From NCBI GenBank assembly GCA_021234155.1, contig JAJEKV010000082.1, positions 4,818,685 through 4,882,684 of the forward strand: 64,000 nt of DNA, given 5' to 3'. Both the position numbers and the translations under genes were made by a program. The notes below the pieces were generated by a model that was not told the origin of the DNA, ran no database searches, and was given only the letters and a program-made list of their open reading frames with translations. Positions 26,401 to 40,211 of this stretch are shown in pieces. Position 1 is the stretch's first letter, and each line of letters opens with the position of its first letter. This stretch comes from Isoetes taiwanensis. Taxonomy: Eukaryota; Streptophyta; Lycopodiopsida; Isoetales; Isoetaceae.

Positions 26401-29400
26401 CTGCAGCTCAGAAGCTCATGCAAAAAATAGAAAACAGCGAGAACAGTGGTAAACGAATTAAAAAATGGGAGTTAAGAATTGACAAATGGAATAGCTTGGG
26501 TGTCTGGAAATTGGCCATGCTTGAGCTGGCTTCACATGTAATAGGCTAGTTAGTATCAGCCATGTTCATAGTTTGTAAGAGGCAGTTAATGGAGAAAGTA
26601 GAAGAAAAACATAAGAATCAAACCTTTTACTTGGTCCATCACAAATATGGCTTTGCTAAAGCAAGAGAAAGTGGACGATGAATGTCTTTCATTATTGTAG
26701 CTTGTACTTTATAACCTTGTAATATAAAGTGATTTCATGTACTTCAAATTTCTATAATTTGCATGCCTAAGGTAGTTCTATTATTCCCTTGATTACTCTT
26801 GCAGTTAGAATGCTGGTTGTCAAGCAGGCATGTTCTGAACAAAAATAGGAGGTCAACTATAAACTTATGCAAAGGACGCACGTACCCAAGCATACAATGT
26901 AATTTGGTAATTTGTAGCTGCATAGTCATTCTACTACCTTGGAAACTATAAATATTCTTTCCACATCTATACATGCAGCAATATAAGGTGGATAAATCGA
27001 TTTCTTACCTTTTCTCCTTTCAAATCAGCAGCCAACAATCCAGAACTTTGCTTCCCAAGCACAGAAACCTTTGTAATGGGGAAGTTGTTTGCTTCAGCTG
27101 CAGCTTGCAAGAAAGTCAGACCAGTTCCTTTGAGGCTTGGGAACATTGCAAAAACATGTTTTACAGAGGCCGATTTTGCTGCGCACACAGTAAGGATCAG
27201 ACTGTCGTCCAAAACAAGCACTCGGAGAGATCTTCTGTTTTTTAACTGCATGTAAGGTACAGTACTCAAGTTTGGTAGTGCCATAAACAACAATATAGCA
27301 ACAATAATAAGTTACTAGCTAATGGTATCCAACAGTAAAGACACAAAAGAAGACCTAGAACAAAGCACTCACAACATATGCCACTGAAGACATGATGGTT
27401 GATCGCAATGCCTGATTTCCCAGGAAGTAAATTCTCTCTGGTTTCATTAGAACTTCTGCCTGGGATTTTTGTACAACATCACAGGACTTCAACAGTTCTT
27501 TCTGTTCACCTGTTAGCCTGATATCATATTGAATCCTAGTTCCTTTACAACAAACATCCACGTCAACAATGTCACCAGATTGTACACTAAAGCCCTTTGC
27601 TGGAATAAACCAGATGGACTGTCTCCAATGGTCACACCATCCTGGGAAATGAAGCAGAAACAAGTTCCATATCAGAATATGATAGAAGTCAAATGCTCGA
27701 ACATAAAAGAATTTGAAGGCAAACGAACCTCCTATCACGGGGACTACATTCAAATAGTCTGGCGCTGTCGAATAGCGGATCAAACCTTCCTCATCCAACT
27801 GAACTAACCACCTTGCCACAGATTGCCGCTGAATGAGTTTCACAGCTTGATCTGATAGAAATTTTATCTGATTACTATAGAAACTAACCATGTGATAAAC
27901 ACATGTGCTGTCCCATCTTTGACAGCAACAATCTTATGTGCTTCCCGATAACTTTCTTTAGGGTACTTAAAGAAGTCCAAGGTAAGAAGTCTAGAAGGCT
28001 CAGTAAGCTGACTCAAAACAAAGCACCAGAATCATCACATGCATGTGTGTCCACTATTGAGAAGCTTTAGATGGTTACCAATCGCATGTGACTTGATAAG
28101 GCGTCCACATGTAATGCCCACTGATTTAATGAGCAGCAATTCACCCACTGGGTGCCTGAGGGGGCGAGGGATAACCCATCATTCAATTCAGCCTCCACAC
28201 CTTTAAGGTCATGGCATCTCCAAAGAAAGTCACACTCAACAAGCTGAACAATAAGGCCAAAACAAATTAATAACTTTTCCAGTCCGATATCAGATGATTG
28301 GTAAAGGAATGCAATGTGCAACAAATGCCTAGTGATGCATGATTAATATATGCACACCTGTACGTCTAAATAAGGTGATTGCTAAGTGTAATTTTTAAAC
28401 TACAGACTTTATAGGAGGCTATGTCTACAGCGAAGCCAATTCCAAAGCATGTAATAGTGGCCCAACCACAGCAGTGGCAATCCCTGTCTAGACTTCATAA
28501 AACTAATAAATCCCTCTTGATATAAATGATAGACAATAATTCTAGGTTGTGAATTTCCTATGACAACAATTGCCTAGAATAGTGGGTGCTATATAAAGTG
28601 AAGACAGGCCAAATGTTTTAGATAGTCTGCAGCAATGATCCGAACAGCAAAAGAACTACATTACTTTACATTTTAGCAGTTTATGTAAGCTTGGAGAATT
28701 TGGCTCACCCTAAGCATTTTTCCATTTATACCCATCACATATCTGTCATAGATGATGCGATGCGCGTATGTGTCTTAATAGAACCAACCTAGATGTGCTA
28801 TATGCTGTCTTCCTAATTGCATTGTATTCGTGTAAACATATTAGAAGTTCAATATAGTTGAGGTTAATGAATAAGCCATCCTACCTGTCCAAAGATAGTA
28901 GCACTGTAAGGAATAGTACGCGCAGATGCTTTCAGTAAATTTGAGTGCGCATGCTGGAAAGTTGGTATAATGCCTTCACCTATAAGATGTGAATCCAATA
29001 TTTCACTAACCTGAAGCAAACATGTTGCTTAGCAACTATTCTCAACACATTAAAATGTTGTTTGAAGAGCATAGGTTACCAAAATATCCGCCCGGGAAGG
29101 CATATCAAGGCCTACTTCAATGTCGTCGGACCTCTTATTTATGATATTGATTGAAGATGCCAACCCATTTGCCTGTATCACTTTGTGTGCTAACTTTGCC
29201 ATAGGTAGATAGGACTCACAAGCAGAAACTATGCTCGTGTCATCCTCTCCCTTTTCACCTGCCAGCGTCTGCATGTGCTTGCAAACCATCATTGAAAGCA
29301 GTCCAGTACCAGCTCTGCAGAGTTCACTCATATTAGAGACAAATTCAAGAATACTACCAGTTTGAAAAACAGTTGAACCTTTGGCAGAATATCATAAGTT

Positions 29401-29739
29401 CTCTATATCAGTGCATAATATAAGGGCATTGTCTCATAACTATTAAGAGAATTCAGATGGACCTACTCTTCTGCATAAGTATAATCATGGTTTCGTACTT
29501 TGATTAAATATCTCATACCCAATATCGAGAACGTGGCATGGACTCCGGATAGTTTTGCAAATAGCTTGGTGGTAAGCTTTGTTTCTAGCACTGTCGTTGA
29601 GCATATCGAGATAAGACGAATTGATCAATGCAGCCTTTTCTGCGTTTGTTAGATTACAGCTCTGATCGTCAACCTCATCGGATCGAACTACGACCCACTC
29701 CGACAGCCCGGTAAGGGGATTGATTTGCTGCTGGAACAT
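23448..29739 (-). CDS. PRMT7: Protein arginine N-methyltransferase 7 (PRMT7), 14 coding exons
   Basis: Tandem PRMT that monomethylates protein arginines using S-adenosylmethionine. Inferred exons: 29519-29739, 29080-29314, 28885-29010, 28079-28243, 27889-28007, 27729-27811, 27373-27641, 27009-27245, 26102-26175, 24835-24928, 24605-24754, 23848-23922, 23664-23763, 23448-23599. All introns are GT-AG and all phases agree. The sum is 2100 nt (699 aa), close to the family length of about 690-725. Landmarks: MFQQQINPLTGLSEW start; SAM motif I VLDIGAGTGLLSMM (70-83); ACESYLPM (105-112); double-E loop with E155 and E164; WCDHWRQSIWFIP joining the halves; second-module AEPYY (about 491-495); SLPDLWKSR then GFDHS; C-terminal GVCHGLVLWMEW. 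The reading frame is unbroken, so this is a working single-copy host gene. UTRs and promoter were not resolved. Confidence 0.93.
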
Positions 29740-31559
29740 GATTAACCACAGCGCATTTTATGACATTCTAAATGTGGTCTTGAGCTTCATCGAACAACAT
29801 TTGTTGCCTCAGAGAATCATCTAGCAGTCGTTTGGAACACTTACATGTATTTTTCCCCGGTCTTAGCCTAGTAAATAATTTTGGGAAAAACTAGAGAATG
29901 CCCTTATGTTTTATGTTTTATGTTTTGAGGATTTGATGGAAATTCCTCAGATATTATATTTTTCTTTAGGTAATTTGGGTTTATGGAAGCTACGGTGGCA
30001 GCCTGGCGCCATGTACATGGCAACCATTATTCCACCATAGGCCGGCGAGGCCTGAAAGCTTCATCGGCGGATCTTCCTTCTTGTGGAAGCGGTAGTCGTG
30101 GCGGTCGTGGTCGGATTAGAAGCTGACCTCCATGCCGCTCTCCATCTAGCTCCGGCACCTAAGCTTTAGTTTTTTTGTTCCCACGAATGGATGCCAAATT
30201 TATGGATCTTCCCATGCGTCATCCAAGTTAGTAAAAGTTATAATGCTTTGCAATATCGTCCGTCTATCGGTCTGGAAGCAAAATTACCGAATATATTGCG
30301 GAATGAAAGATTGCAATATTTACATCCCGGTACCGCCGTTCACAAAGGCAACCTCAAGAAATCCATGTAAACTCCGTCCCTTTATCCAGTTCATTCTGTA
30401 TAGTCTTTCCTAATGCGGCCCGGGATGGTGGAGATATATGTTCTTCTTTATTCGGGAAGATCTTGTTTCTTTGATTCTTCAAACAGCGGCCACGTGAAAT
30501 GTAAAGAAATGTAAGCTTGAATCTTGCTTGAATGTAGAAATGTAAGCTTGAATCTTGCTTGAAGAATGTACAGAATGGCTTTGACTCCCTGTTTTTAAAC
30601 GCAAAAGTCCTTACAGAATCAATCTTAGGAAACAAGACCGAAATTTCCATCAAGCGGCTGACATTTTGGTAGCCGCCTGCGGTTCTGCGGTAGGAAACTC
30701 TCAATCTCCGTGGGTTGCCTAGCATATAATTTAAATTCCTTAATCTTCAGTTCTAAAGGAAATTGTATGAAAAGCGAGCTCAAAGTATATAAAACTTCGG
30801 CTCAAAATAATCCTTTAATGATAGATCCATACGTAGATCTTTTAGCGAGGGTTGCCTAACGAAGGTGCACGCTGTAATTCTGGGTATGCCACGTGTGTCA
30901 CATACGTAAGCCAAAAATCATGTTCATGGGATCCTTTATTTTGGCATCCGACAATTTAAATTCAAGAACTCCGAGAAAATCGATTCTGCGGCTCCGGAAA
31001 TTGATCTCTCCACTTGACATCTAGAACTCTTGCGCTCTACGGCATCGTGGAATAGCATCTCTTAGTTTTTGGAACAACCAATCTTGCGGTCATTTTCTTT
31101 CTTAGATTCTAAAGCATGTTTTGGCTCGGTTTCTGCCATGCATTACCTCTTGCTTACGTTTGGTGTTCAGGTCATCCCTTGTTTCTAGGAGTTCGAGGAA
31201 GCTTAGGAGTGAGGCAGGTTCCCTCAGCGATGGTGGTGTGACCATTGCATGCAACAAGAATACAACAGTGTGTGAGCATTTGTATTTATCGGCATTTGAG
31301 CATAGAACCTGATAAAAAAGTTCTACGGATAATAATAAGCGAGTAAGTCCCGGTAAGAGCGTAATCAATAAAGGAGGCAATAGAGTGGGCTGATAAGCGA
31401 CCAAAAGTCAACAACTAGAAAGCAAAAGCAAATTTACGTTGTTACTTGAAGTCTTATTGTTCACAGAGACGAGCAAACATCCAAATCAAATAACAATGGA
31501 ACCTCTAGGTGGAACACCGAGCAAGAGATTAATTACAGGCCAAAGTTGAGGCGTAAAGG
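29740..31559. other. PRMT7 upstream region and unassigned sequence
   Basis: The first 600 bp should hold the PRMT7 promoter and 5' UTR. A GC-richer patch at about 29990-30160 is the most promoter-like part, but I found no clear TATA box. At 30509-30562 a 29-bp sequence beginning AATGTAAGCTTGAATCTTGC is present twice in tandem. Open frames at 30354-30725 and 31102-31404 (minus) have no recognisable domain. Confidence 0.5.
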
Positions 31560-34379
31560 TGGGGCTTACTGTGATATCCCGGGTCTTAATTGGTATTCAC
31601 TGTGGGAATGTGTATTGTGAACTTTAGAGACAAGGTATCAGCGGATGGTAGCATTACCAGGCTGGTTTGTACCGGTTGGGTCTAAGATATCTCCACTCCT
31701 CGGTGTGGTCGTTGGAAAGCTATCTGATGAGCAGTTGAATAGCATCGGGTAATTTCTTCGCGCCGATCCGGTTGGGATCACTCCATTGACCTCCATAGTC
31801 TTACTCAGCGGTATGCATTCTTACTAGCAATTTTACCGCCTTTTGGCCTCCTGATTACTACCTCCTAATTCTCGTCTCAATCTGCCCATATACCCTCATG
31901 GATTTGCAATTCCCTCATCTCTCGTATGTACCTCTTAGCCGCCTTTCTACCTCTCCCTCTGCCTCGCCCCAACTCATAAGTCTCTTGCTCCCATCCTCTT
32001 GGGGCCTCTTTTAGTCTCCACGCTCTTTCTACGCTCCTGATGCGCCTAACATTGTTGCTCGAGTCTCACAAGCAGCGCTTGGTGGTTGGATTGGCGAGAC
32101 GCATCGGTGTGCGTTACGCCATTGTTCTTTGCGGCGGTGTCCCTTATGATGTAGAATAACAAAGAGGTGTGGAATATATGAAAGAAGTTGCGAGGATCTT
32201 GAAGGTCGTTCAGCGCCTCCACGATAGCGTGTTCTATGAAGGTGTGTTCTGGGTACCTTCTCGGTGGTGTCTCGGTTGTGGAGATAGATCATAGCGTCCA
32301 CTTCGCGAGTACGCACAATCTAATGTCTATGCGGTGGTATGTCATTGTTGGCCAAGGTGCAATTATTATGCCATTATTACGTTACCCGCGTTTCCTCTTT
32401 TTATGCCTTGGCCCTTAGCCCATGGTATGATCGGTATATTTTTGTTTGGGCAGAAGAGCCTTCCGTTTTCCTCCTCCTCCCACCATGCAAAGCCAAGCCA
32501 AAATTGTGAACCTTATTAGAATTTTATCCTTTGTCAGCCAACATTTAAAGGTTTTCCCTACCACATGGTTTGCTATAATATACACAAGTGATATTATTTA
32601 ATGGCAGTGGTAATACAGGAGGATACTTGCGTGGACTAGAGCCATAGTAGCACAATGCGGACGATGTAAGCGACCTTCTTGGAATTCTCTTATTGAGCAT
32701 GGTTATCCACGTAGTCCCGAGCAAAGTAGCCGGTCTTGGTGTGGTGTGCTGGAAACAGTGCTCACGTGCTTCATAATGTATCTTAGGAGTCTTTGTACTA
32801 TGTGTTGGGCCGGGGACTGACCCATTTTGTTTAGGCGAGATGTTGACTGGGTTTTGGCAGGTCAGCTTTATGAGAAAAAAGAAAGAGACCATTGGAAGAG
32901 GTGTAAGAAGATTAACTTTGTGATATGGGCATTGGAGAGATAAATTTTAAAATGTAATGGGCTCAATATATAAAGGCCCTTAGAATTTTGTTAGTGGTTG
33001 AGAAAGAGGGGTACATTATCTAAAGCTAGGATGAAGAAATGAAATGAAGGGTAAGATGAAGAGGCAAAAAGGATGGTGAGATGAAGTGGTTGAGAGATGG
33101 ATGGATGAGATTAAAGGGCAAAAATTATAAAAAGAAAAATGAGAACACAGGCTCCTCTCTTTCCCTGGAGAATCTTCACCCAGGAAAGTGTGACCTCTTG
33201 CTTGGTTCAAGATCGAGAGGCCTCATGTTTCGGCATGGAGACTCATTCATTTGTATTTCTTCTCTCCTTTATTATATAACAAAATTTGGGCCCGGATTCT
33301 CTTTGCTTTCTCTCTCGATTTTCTTCCTCTTCTTGTTGCGGCACTGGTAGTCTTGATTTTTTGCCTCTTGGGGCCGCTTGTTGGGGATTGCATTTCCTTT
33401 AGTCGGTTCATGATCTCAAAAGGTGGGATATTAGTTTGGAAGCAACATGCGCAAGGATGGGATTACCACCGCCTTGAGTCTCTGGAAGTTTTGGATGACA
33501 AAACAATTATTTCTTAGTGATGGTCGCTAATGCTGGTGATAAACTAGTGGAGCATTAAATGCAAATCCTTTGTGGGGCATTATCTCTTGTATCAGTTATA
33601 CACCCTGGATTTCTTCCTAATAAGTCTAGTGCATGTCGCATGCCACTGTGGTTTGCATTGGAGAACACTTCAATTGAGTTGCGAGTTCGAACTGCGATCT
33701 CCATTACTTAATGGATTAGGGTTGCACCTTACTTATTCAATTACCAATGGTCTCATATTTTGCACATTGAAGAAAAATGGTCCATTGCTTTCGCATGAAA
33801 AAACACCGGAGGGAGGAATGGCTTTGCACCACGACCTTCATTGCTTCTCCTAACCTGGTGACCACCACTCCCTCTCGCATTTTCTGGCGTCCAATAGCGC
33901 CATGACCATGTTGGGCTGATCAATTGGATAATAATTCTCATATCACGAGGTGATGGACTTAGAACATCCTCCCACATCCCACGATCAATAGAAGTTAATC
34001 TCACGGAATGCGGGGTTGCCTCACTCCCTACTGGAGCAGGTTGTCCATTATTACATTAGGTGGGACTGGGGAATTCATTTATTTTGCAAAAGAGCATAGA
34101 AATGCAAAAGAGGATGCCTACAAAGGATTCTTTACTGATAATCAATAAGCGATGCAAATGTTCTAACTATGCTTGTGTGAAGACTAAACAAAAGGCTGAG
34201 GTATCCCTCTGACATGGAGAGGACTATTGGGTGTATTTACTTTCGGTTTTATTGATTTGGCGGTGGATCTTAATCAGTGGTTTGATAAGAACTAAGAATG
34301 TGAATTAGTTATGTCTATCGCCTGTCAAACCACGTCGAGAGAAGCGCGTGTAAGGCTCTTCTTGATCAAATGCGAGGTT
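31560..34379. other. Unassigned, repeat-like interval
   Basis: At 31569 TGTGATATCCCGGG resembles the start of an LTR but has no partner in the window. At 32968-32980 AATATATAAAGGCCC looks like a TATA element of the kind found in LTRs. From about 33500 onward short plus-strand peptides may be the upstream part of the LINE that is recognisable from 34380. Nothing here can be called a gene. Confidence 0.4.
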
Positions 34380-37258
34380 AGGCACCCTATTGTTTTGGAT
34401 CATGGTGGGTGATTTTAACATGGTTGAGCTGAAGGCAGAGATGTGGCAGAGGATGCGAATAGTCACCGGAGAACTTTGAATGGGAGCAATGGCACCATCT
34501 TTTAAGGTGTGGCTTCATGCAGAAGTTGAGGGTCCCTCGAGTTTTACTTAGTGTAATGGCTGGTTGGGTGGTGAGTGCAGAGCATATGCAAGACATGAAG
34601 TATAGGCTACACTATAATGCTTTGGCGGCAACCTATTACTACTTTCATCGTGAGAACTGTTGAATCTTGCGATTTGACCATAATCCCGGTACTATCTGCT
34701 CTCATCTTGTGGTGCATCTTTGCATCTAAAACACATTTCTTGAAGGATGAGATTTCTTGGCGAGTTGTAGGCGGGCATGGTTCACTTCTTTCTCTGGCTT
34801 AGGGCATGGCGGTGTTGTTGATTATGCCGATTAACGTGAAGTCTTTACCAATCCCGAACCTTATGGCGGCTCTTTATCAACGGCAATGCAGGTCTAATAC
34901 CCCATCGAGTGAGTCATGTGGAAAGTAATTTGTAGCATTGAGATGGAATGCGAACAAGTTACGTTGCTTGCATTAAAAGGCTGGGTTGCAATAGTTCAAG
35001 GAGGGAGCCGGTGCCGAGGTTTTCTTGGTACAAAGCAAAGCTGTTTGCATCTCTTCAATCTTTGCGGTCCGGGATGGGCTTGTTCTTTGGATCAACATAA
35101 CTTAGAGCTTTTGCACAATCACTTTTCGCTTTCTTCGCGCTTTCAGCGTCTTCCCTTTTGAAATTGATTTTCAAAGCGGCTTTGCTTGCTAAGATACATC
35201 CCTATAGTCACTAATGAGCAAAGAGACTACGTTAAATTTTGAGATCGTGAATGATTTAGTAGAAGGCCACATTTTCTCTCAAGAAAGGAGCAAGTGTCCG
35301 GGTCTTGATAATAGTATTAAAATTTTTCTAGAGTATTAGGATTAGCTTGAATGCCAGATGTGTATGATACTTTCCGGGATTTTAAAGGCAGTACACGGAC
35401 ATCTCCCATATCCCTCAACTCTGGTTTGCATCTCCCTTATCTAAATGTAAGGATCCTCTTCCATTTGATTGGTGCCATTACCTTGTTGTCCCTGGGTGTA
35501 CAGATCTTTGCTAAAACTTTCCTTTCAGCGGAAACTTTGTGGCGTGCTGTGAGTCATCTCTTCCACCACAGTCGGAGTTTCTTACCTGTGCGGTGTATCT
35601 TGAATAATGTAAGCGACAACATGAGTCTATATTGGGCTAGAATGCATGGCTATCCCGTTGTATACTTAAGAGGCTTCGATTTTGCAAAAGCATATAGCGG
35701 TGTTGGCCAGGAGTTTCCACAGGCGGTGCGCTGCCTTGGTTTTGGTGCCGATTCTAGCAGACGTTATGAAACTTCGGTATTACGCTTGTGGGATGGCAAA
35801 GTGTCTTGCCTTGGCGGGCCCCTAGACTCTAGTGTAAGTCTTCCATGGTTGCATTTCCATGGGCGAGGTTCTTCCCTCATGGGAAAACAGCTAGGCAGGC
35901 AGTCCAGTTGGTATACACCTCTCATGGAGATGTGTGGGATGTCATTATTAAGGGGTTGGAAGGCATTTGATACGGTGGTCCACGGCTAAGTTATCATGGC
36001 TGGTCGTGTAAGCGTGGCAAGTCGGTTAAAATTAGGTACACATGTCTACATGGCATCCATCTTCTGGCTTGGAGACAAAGATGCACTCATTGTTAAATGC
36101 TTGTCGGGGAACTTTATACGGGGTGGCGAAGGGCTGATATTAAAAATTAGTTAGTGAAGTGCATTATGCCCAAACTTTTGTTGAAGTGGGATGAGTTCTT
36201 TCCTCTCGAGAATAAGGTGTTGATTTCCTAAGTTCATATGGCGATTCTAAGAATGTGATAATTCTCGGATCTGCGTCTCATTTACCGGTCTTCTGATGTA
36301 CATTTCCTTGCTCTCCATCCATTAAGCCACTCACTCCCATGGGCATTATTCTGTCCTTTCTCCATACAAAGTGCATCTCCCTTTCCCTCGAGGTTGTTAG
36401 GCACTTGAAGGCTATGCGCACTTTGTTTGGTTACATCAATAGCCTACAGATCCTGCAACCGGGTTCGTGGTGGATCCCTTTGGGTGATGGCAAGTGATTA
36501 TCCCCGATTCTCTTCATCCATCCATTGGCCTTAGCGTCGGTGGCGATCAGCAGTTATTACTCACGGTAATACGCATGGTATAATGGGGAACAAGATTGTT
36601 GGCGATGGAATGAGTTCAAATTGAAGTTCCTCCTCCTTGATTGGGACCGTGGCATTTGGGAAAAGTAGGCGCTGCTTCCTCCACACCCATGAGCCATTGG
36701 CTCCCCGACTACAGGTGGTGGTTGCATTCTTGATGTTAAGGAGAATTACACAGTGCCTTTCGTGTATGTGGTCTGCTTCATCGAAGTGTTACCTCAATCG
36801 CCAAAGTGGCTGGCTATCCCTAAACCTCATCAGCGATGCGGCGATAGGTATGGGATAAATTGCTTATCTAGCTATCTATTTTGTGGTGGCGGATCATTTC
36901 CTTAGATCGTCGCGGGTAGCGGTGTTGTTCGCCGATTCGTTGAGAAGTCACGTGATACGCCCTCTTTGCATCACCGAGCAGGAACAATTGAAACTGTATT
37001 TTTCTTGTCACCATGCTTTCGACTTGCTTGGCGGTGGCTTTTGAGCCTTTCCATTTGTGACTTGAATAGTGGTGGGTCCTACTATCGATTATCCTGGATT
37101 CTTAGGACAAGTTGGCAAGGGGCTTTCCGCAGCATGCTTGGATCCATGCGGTGGGTAAGGAGGTGAAGTCTCGTCGCCAGGGGATGCATCGTGCTGAACT
37201 GGTGCTGCGTCAAAATATGTTGAACAAACAGTACCGTATCTCGGACGTATCTGGAGCC
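34380..37258 (+). pseudogene. Degenerate plus-strand LINE (endonuclease plus reverse transcriptase)
   Basis: VGDFNMVE, the endonuclease core motif, is at 34405-34428. A CPGLDNSI then FLEY(W)D block at about 35300-35340 matches the GKSPGPDG...EFF...W start of L1-type RT domains. Within 35351-35989 the frame reads ITLLSLGVQIFAKTF, then RCILNNVSDNMSLYWAR, then FDFAKAY (35675-35695). These are the standard RT blocks leading into motif A. Several stops and frameshifts are present, and motif B and the YADD box are not clearly preserved. It abuts the truncated end of the terminal repeat at 37259. It belongs to a different LINE lineage from the two minus-strand LINEs. Confidence 0.65.
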
Positions 37259-38073
37259 ATGCATGCGGCCTTGGGAAAGGCCAAATTCTGAAACCTAGAT
37301 AAACATGATTGAGGAACAAAGAAAGACAAATCCTAAAGATCTAAGCTCGAGATAAAAAACTAAAGATAATGAAATCAAAAATCAAGCGAGCAGGTTCTCA
37401 TTGAAAAACATAATGAAGAAATAACAAAACAAACCATAAGGAAAAAGTGAACCATAGGGGAGACATAAAAAATATCATAAATTATAAACTATAGGAAGCT
37501 AAAAGTTATTTAACAAACAATGCAAGAGTTCATATGAAATTAAAAGCAAAACTAAGAGTTCATATAAAACAATTAGAAACAGGAAGGCAGACTAAGTAAA
37601 AATATAGAAGAACATAGACAATACTGGAAAAAAGGGGAAAATACAAACAGAAAAGACCATAAAATGAAATAAGCAGGAATAAATAAGACAAAGATAGTTA
37701 ATACTTGAGAAATAACAAAATAAAGACAAGCCAGGTAACTAAAACAACTATAGTAGGAGAATAAAACAAGACAATGAAAGAAAGATAAATGAACATCCAG
37801 GGAGAATAGATACTGGAAAAAAAAGCAAATACATAGGAACGAAAAAAGCGGAACAATTATACTACACACAAGAACTAATTTCATACAAGAAGATAAAATA
37901 CCAGGAAACAAAACTTAGGATATACTATGAAAGCATATATATGATTCTTAACCAAAGTAAAACAACGAACACAATATCCTCAACGTGAGTTTAGAGCGGT
38001 AAAGAGTTTAAACGGCAAAAGCGAATGCGTAGCGTGATGTTCAGGATTGCAAAATAAGATTTAGAAGTTTGGA
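37259..38073 (-). repeat. Left terminal repeat, outer segment
   Basis: Collinear with about 56060-56957 (CATAGGGGAGACATAAAAA, then TCATAAATTATAAACTATAG, and many others). It carries numerous small deletions relative to that copy. It ends at 38073 where the LTR retrotransposon begins. The outer border at 37259 meets the plus-strand LINE and corresponds to a point just short of the ORF A exon 2 acceptor, so the repeat copy is cut off there. Confidence 0.75.
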
Positions 38074-39628
38074 TGTGGCGTCCCCTGTTATCGGTTGCGT
38101 ACTCATCGTGCTCCTAGCAGGAGTTCATCCCCATACCGACTCCATCTTAGATCACAGACCCTCCACATAACTAAAAGTAGCGGGTTTCCGATTGGGAGTG
38201 TGAAGGGTCATTTACCCGTCTTCGAGGCCTGCAGGTAGCGAGGAGCGTGAAACATGCAATAATGGGTAATACAATAACATCGCATATCTCGAAGGGGTGG
38301 TCCATCACATCTTTGCATAGACAAAGGTAGGCCTTAATGCATATGGGAAATCTACCCAGGGCTCGGACTCAAAGGGATGGCCCGACTGGAGTCTCAATTC
38401 ATTCTGAGGCAATTCATGGCAATGGATTTGGGCAGCATAGAACATGGCAGGAGTTGTCCCTCCTCCACCCCTCCACATTGCACACTGTTAAGGAGTGAAA
38501 AGAATGTTAGGACTTGGCCTTGCTTCCTTGGTGCATATGAAAGGGCTATTCACAGGTTACATCTCAGTCCGATGGAAGCGGTGGGATCCCTCCCTCGGTC
38601 TGCATGTGACTCCAGGGTGACTGGGGGTGCCTTGTTGACTGAACCCGGAGGTGAGACCCCACCCCCAGGGTGTGAGGCCTTGCCGCTTAGTGGCAGAAGC
38701 CGGTAGACCTAGTCCTGTGATCTCCCATGGTAGCACTAACACACCATAGGGATGGTTCAAGTCGAGAACATGAACCTCTTCTTGATCGGCCTTCACCCTG
38801 GCCAGTGTGGTTCTTGGCCTGAGGCGAATCTATGGTGTGCTAGAGAGGCTAACTATGAAGCATCTACTAACAAGCTTGGGGTCACCCCTTCCCAATACAA
38901 GGAGTTCCAGGAGATACATCATCCATATACATCGCGGAAGAACTAAGAACTAGATCATCTATATCATAGAGTTAGAGTTCTTTAGTTAGAGGAAGATGCA
39001 GTATCTAGAATCTAGAAGGCTGCTATGGGCAATTTGTAGGCTAAACCCTCTTTGGTTCTATGACTAAAGGGTTTTGAGCTATTTGGTGTCAAATACGATC
39101 ATGAGTTCCTCCTCATTTTGAGTTCGACCATTGAAATGCTGAATGAGGAACTAATGGTGCAATTCTCTGGGGCAGTGGGGAGGCGGTTTGACCTTGGGGC
39201 AGCCAAAGCAGAGCTCTAAAACCTAGAAAAATGGGCAAGTTAGGACTCTACTTAAATAGACAGAGGTTGGCTAGGGTTTTAATTATCCCCACTTTAGGCG
39301 TGTAGGATAGTGGAAATGGAGCCTGTCTTTAATGGCTAGGTGGCCAAATGTGTCCCAGCAAATGTGTGCACCCAAATGTGCCATGGAAATATTGCACCTA
39401 AATGGGCCCATGTAGATGTGTGCCTAAATGTGCCCACACATGGAAATGAGTGCCTTAATAAATAATGCATGTGCACGTTAATAGAAATACACATACCTAG
39501 CAAGTTGCCCCGGGGCTGCCTGGCCCTGCGATAAGTGCCGTCGGTCGGTGGTGGTAATGCAGCGTGGCAGGCGATGCGATTATGCGATCACGGGGCCGGT
39601 ATCTTTGTCGCTGGAAATCCCTACAATG
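38074..39628 (-). repeat. 3' LTR of the nested retrotransposon
   Basis: Collinear with 47964-49608 along its whole length, from TGTGGCGTCCCC to about CGCTGGAA. It differs by many short indels and substitutions. The AAATGTG...CACATGG sub-repeats of the other LTR are present here too (about 39345-39460) but worn. I see no clear polypurine tract on its inner side. Confidence 0.75.
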
Positions 39629-39898
39629 AATCTTTGTCGCGGCATGGGTAGATCTCTTGGAATCTTCACAACACGCAATCAACTTGATGCATCGATATAC
39701 TACTATAATACTTGCATATTTATTACGGTACCTTAAGGTAATATTTTTAAATCATTATTAAGCCATTACATTTATCAAATAACTATTGATTGTTAACCCT
39801 CTTTTAAAACAAGTGCCAATGGTTTCTATTATCACAACATTTAGTTATCACAATTTAACACTTTCATATACAATTATTATTTAAGGTACTCTTCGTTC

Positions 39899-39933
39899 CT
39901 TGCAACACATTCCAACAAAATTTGTGTTGCAAG
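39899..39933. repeat. Stem-loop, copy 1
   Basis: CTTGCAACACA and TGTGTTGCAAG form a perfect 11-bp stem around a 13-base loop. The sequence AAGGTACTCTTC stands just in front. Confidence 0.7.
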
Positions 39934-40176
39934 TCTTCGCACCTTAAAATCCTGCATTAATTTTACAATATCTATAATTACCTACTTACTATCTTACTTA
40001 TTAGAATAACTCTAAGGTAATGTTTAAGACATTACTGTACTATTTCATTATCCAATTACTTATCACTTCATAACTTCCACGCAAGGTAATTATTAACCTT
40101 ACTTACTACAACATTTAAATTAATCAAAGTTTATCAATTTCATACAAAATTTACACTTCTAAGGTACTCTTCATCC

Positions 40177-40211
40177 CTTGCAACACATTATACAAAAATT
40201 TGTGTTGCAAG
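40177..40211. repeat. Stem-loop, copy 2
   Basis: The same 11-bp stem (CTTGCAACACA and TGTGTTGCAAG) with a loop of the same length but altered sequence, again preceded by AAGGTACTCTTC. The stem is perfect in both copies. Confidence 0.7.

Noticed and set aside
31569..31582. TGTGATATCCCGGG as the start of a solo LTR
   Set aside because: No second end, no target duplication and no partner in the window.
35351..35989. 212-codon plus-strand frame that could be read as a host gene
   Set aside because: Its blocks RCILNNV and FDFAKAY are those of an L1-type RT, and upstream GDFN fits a LINE endonuclease.
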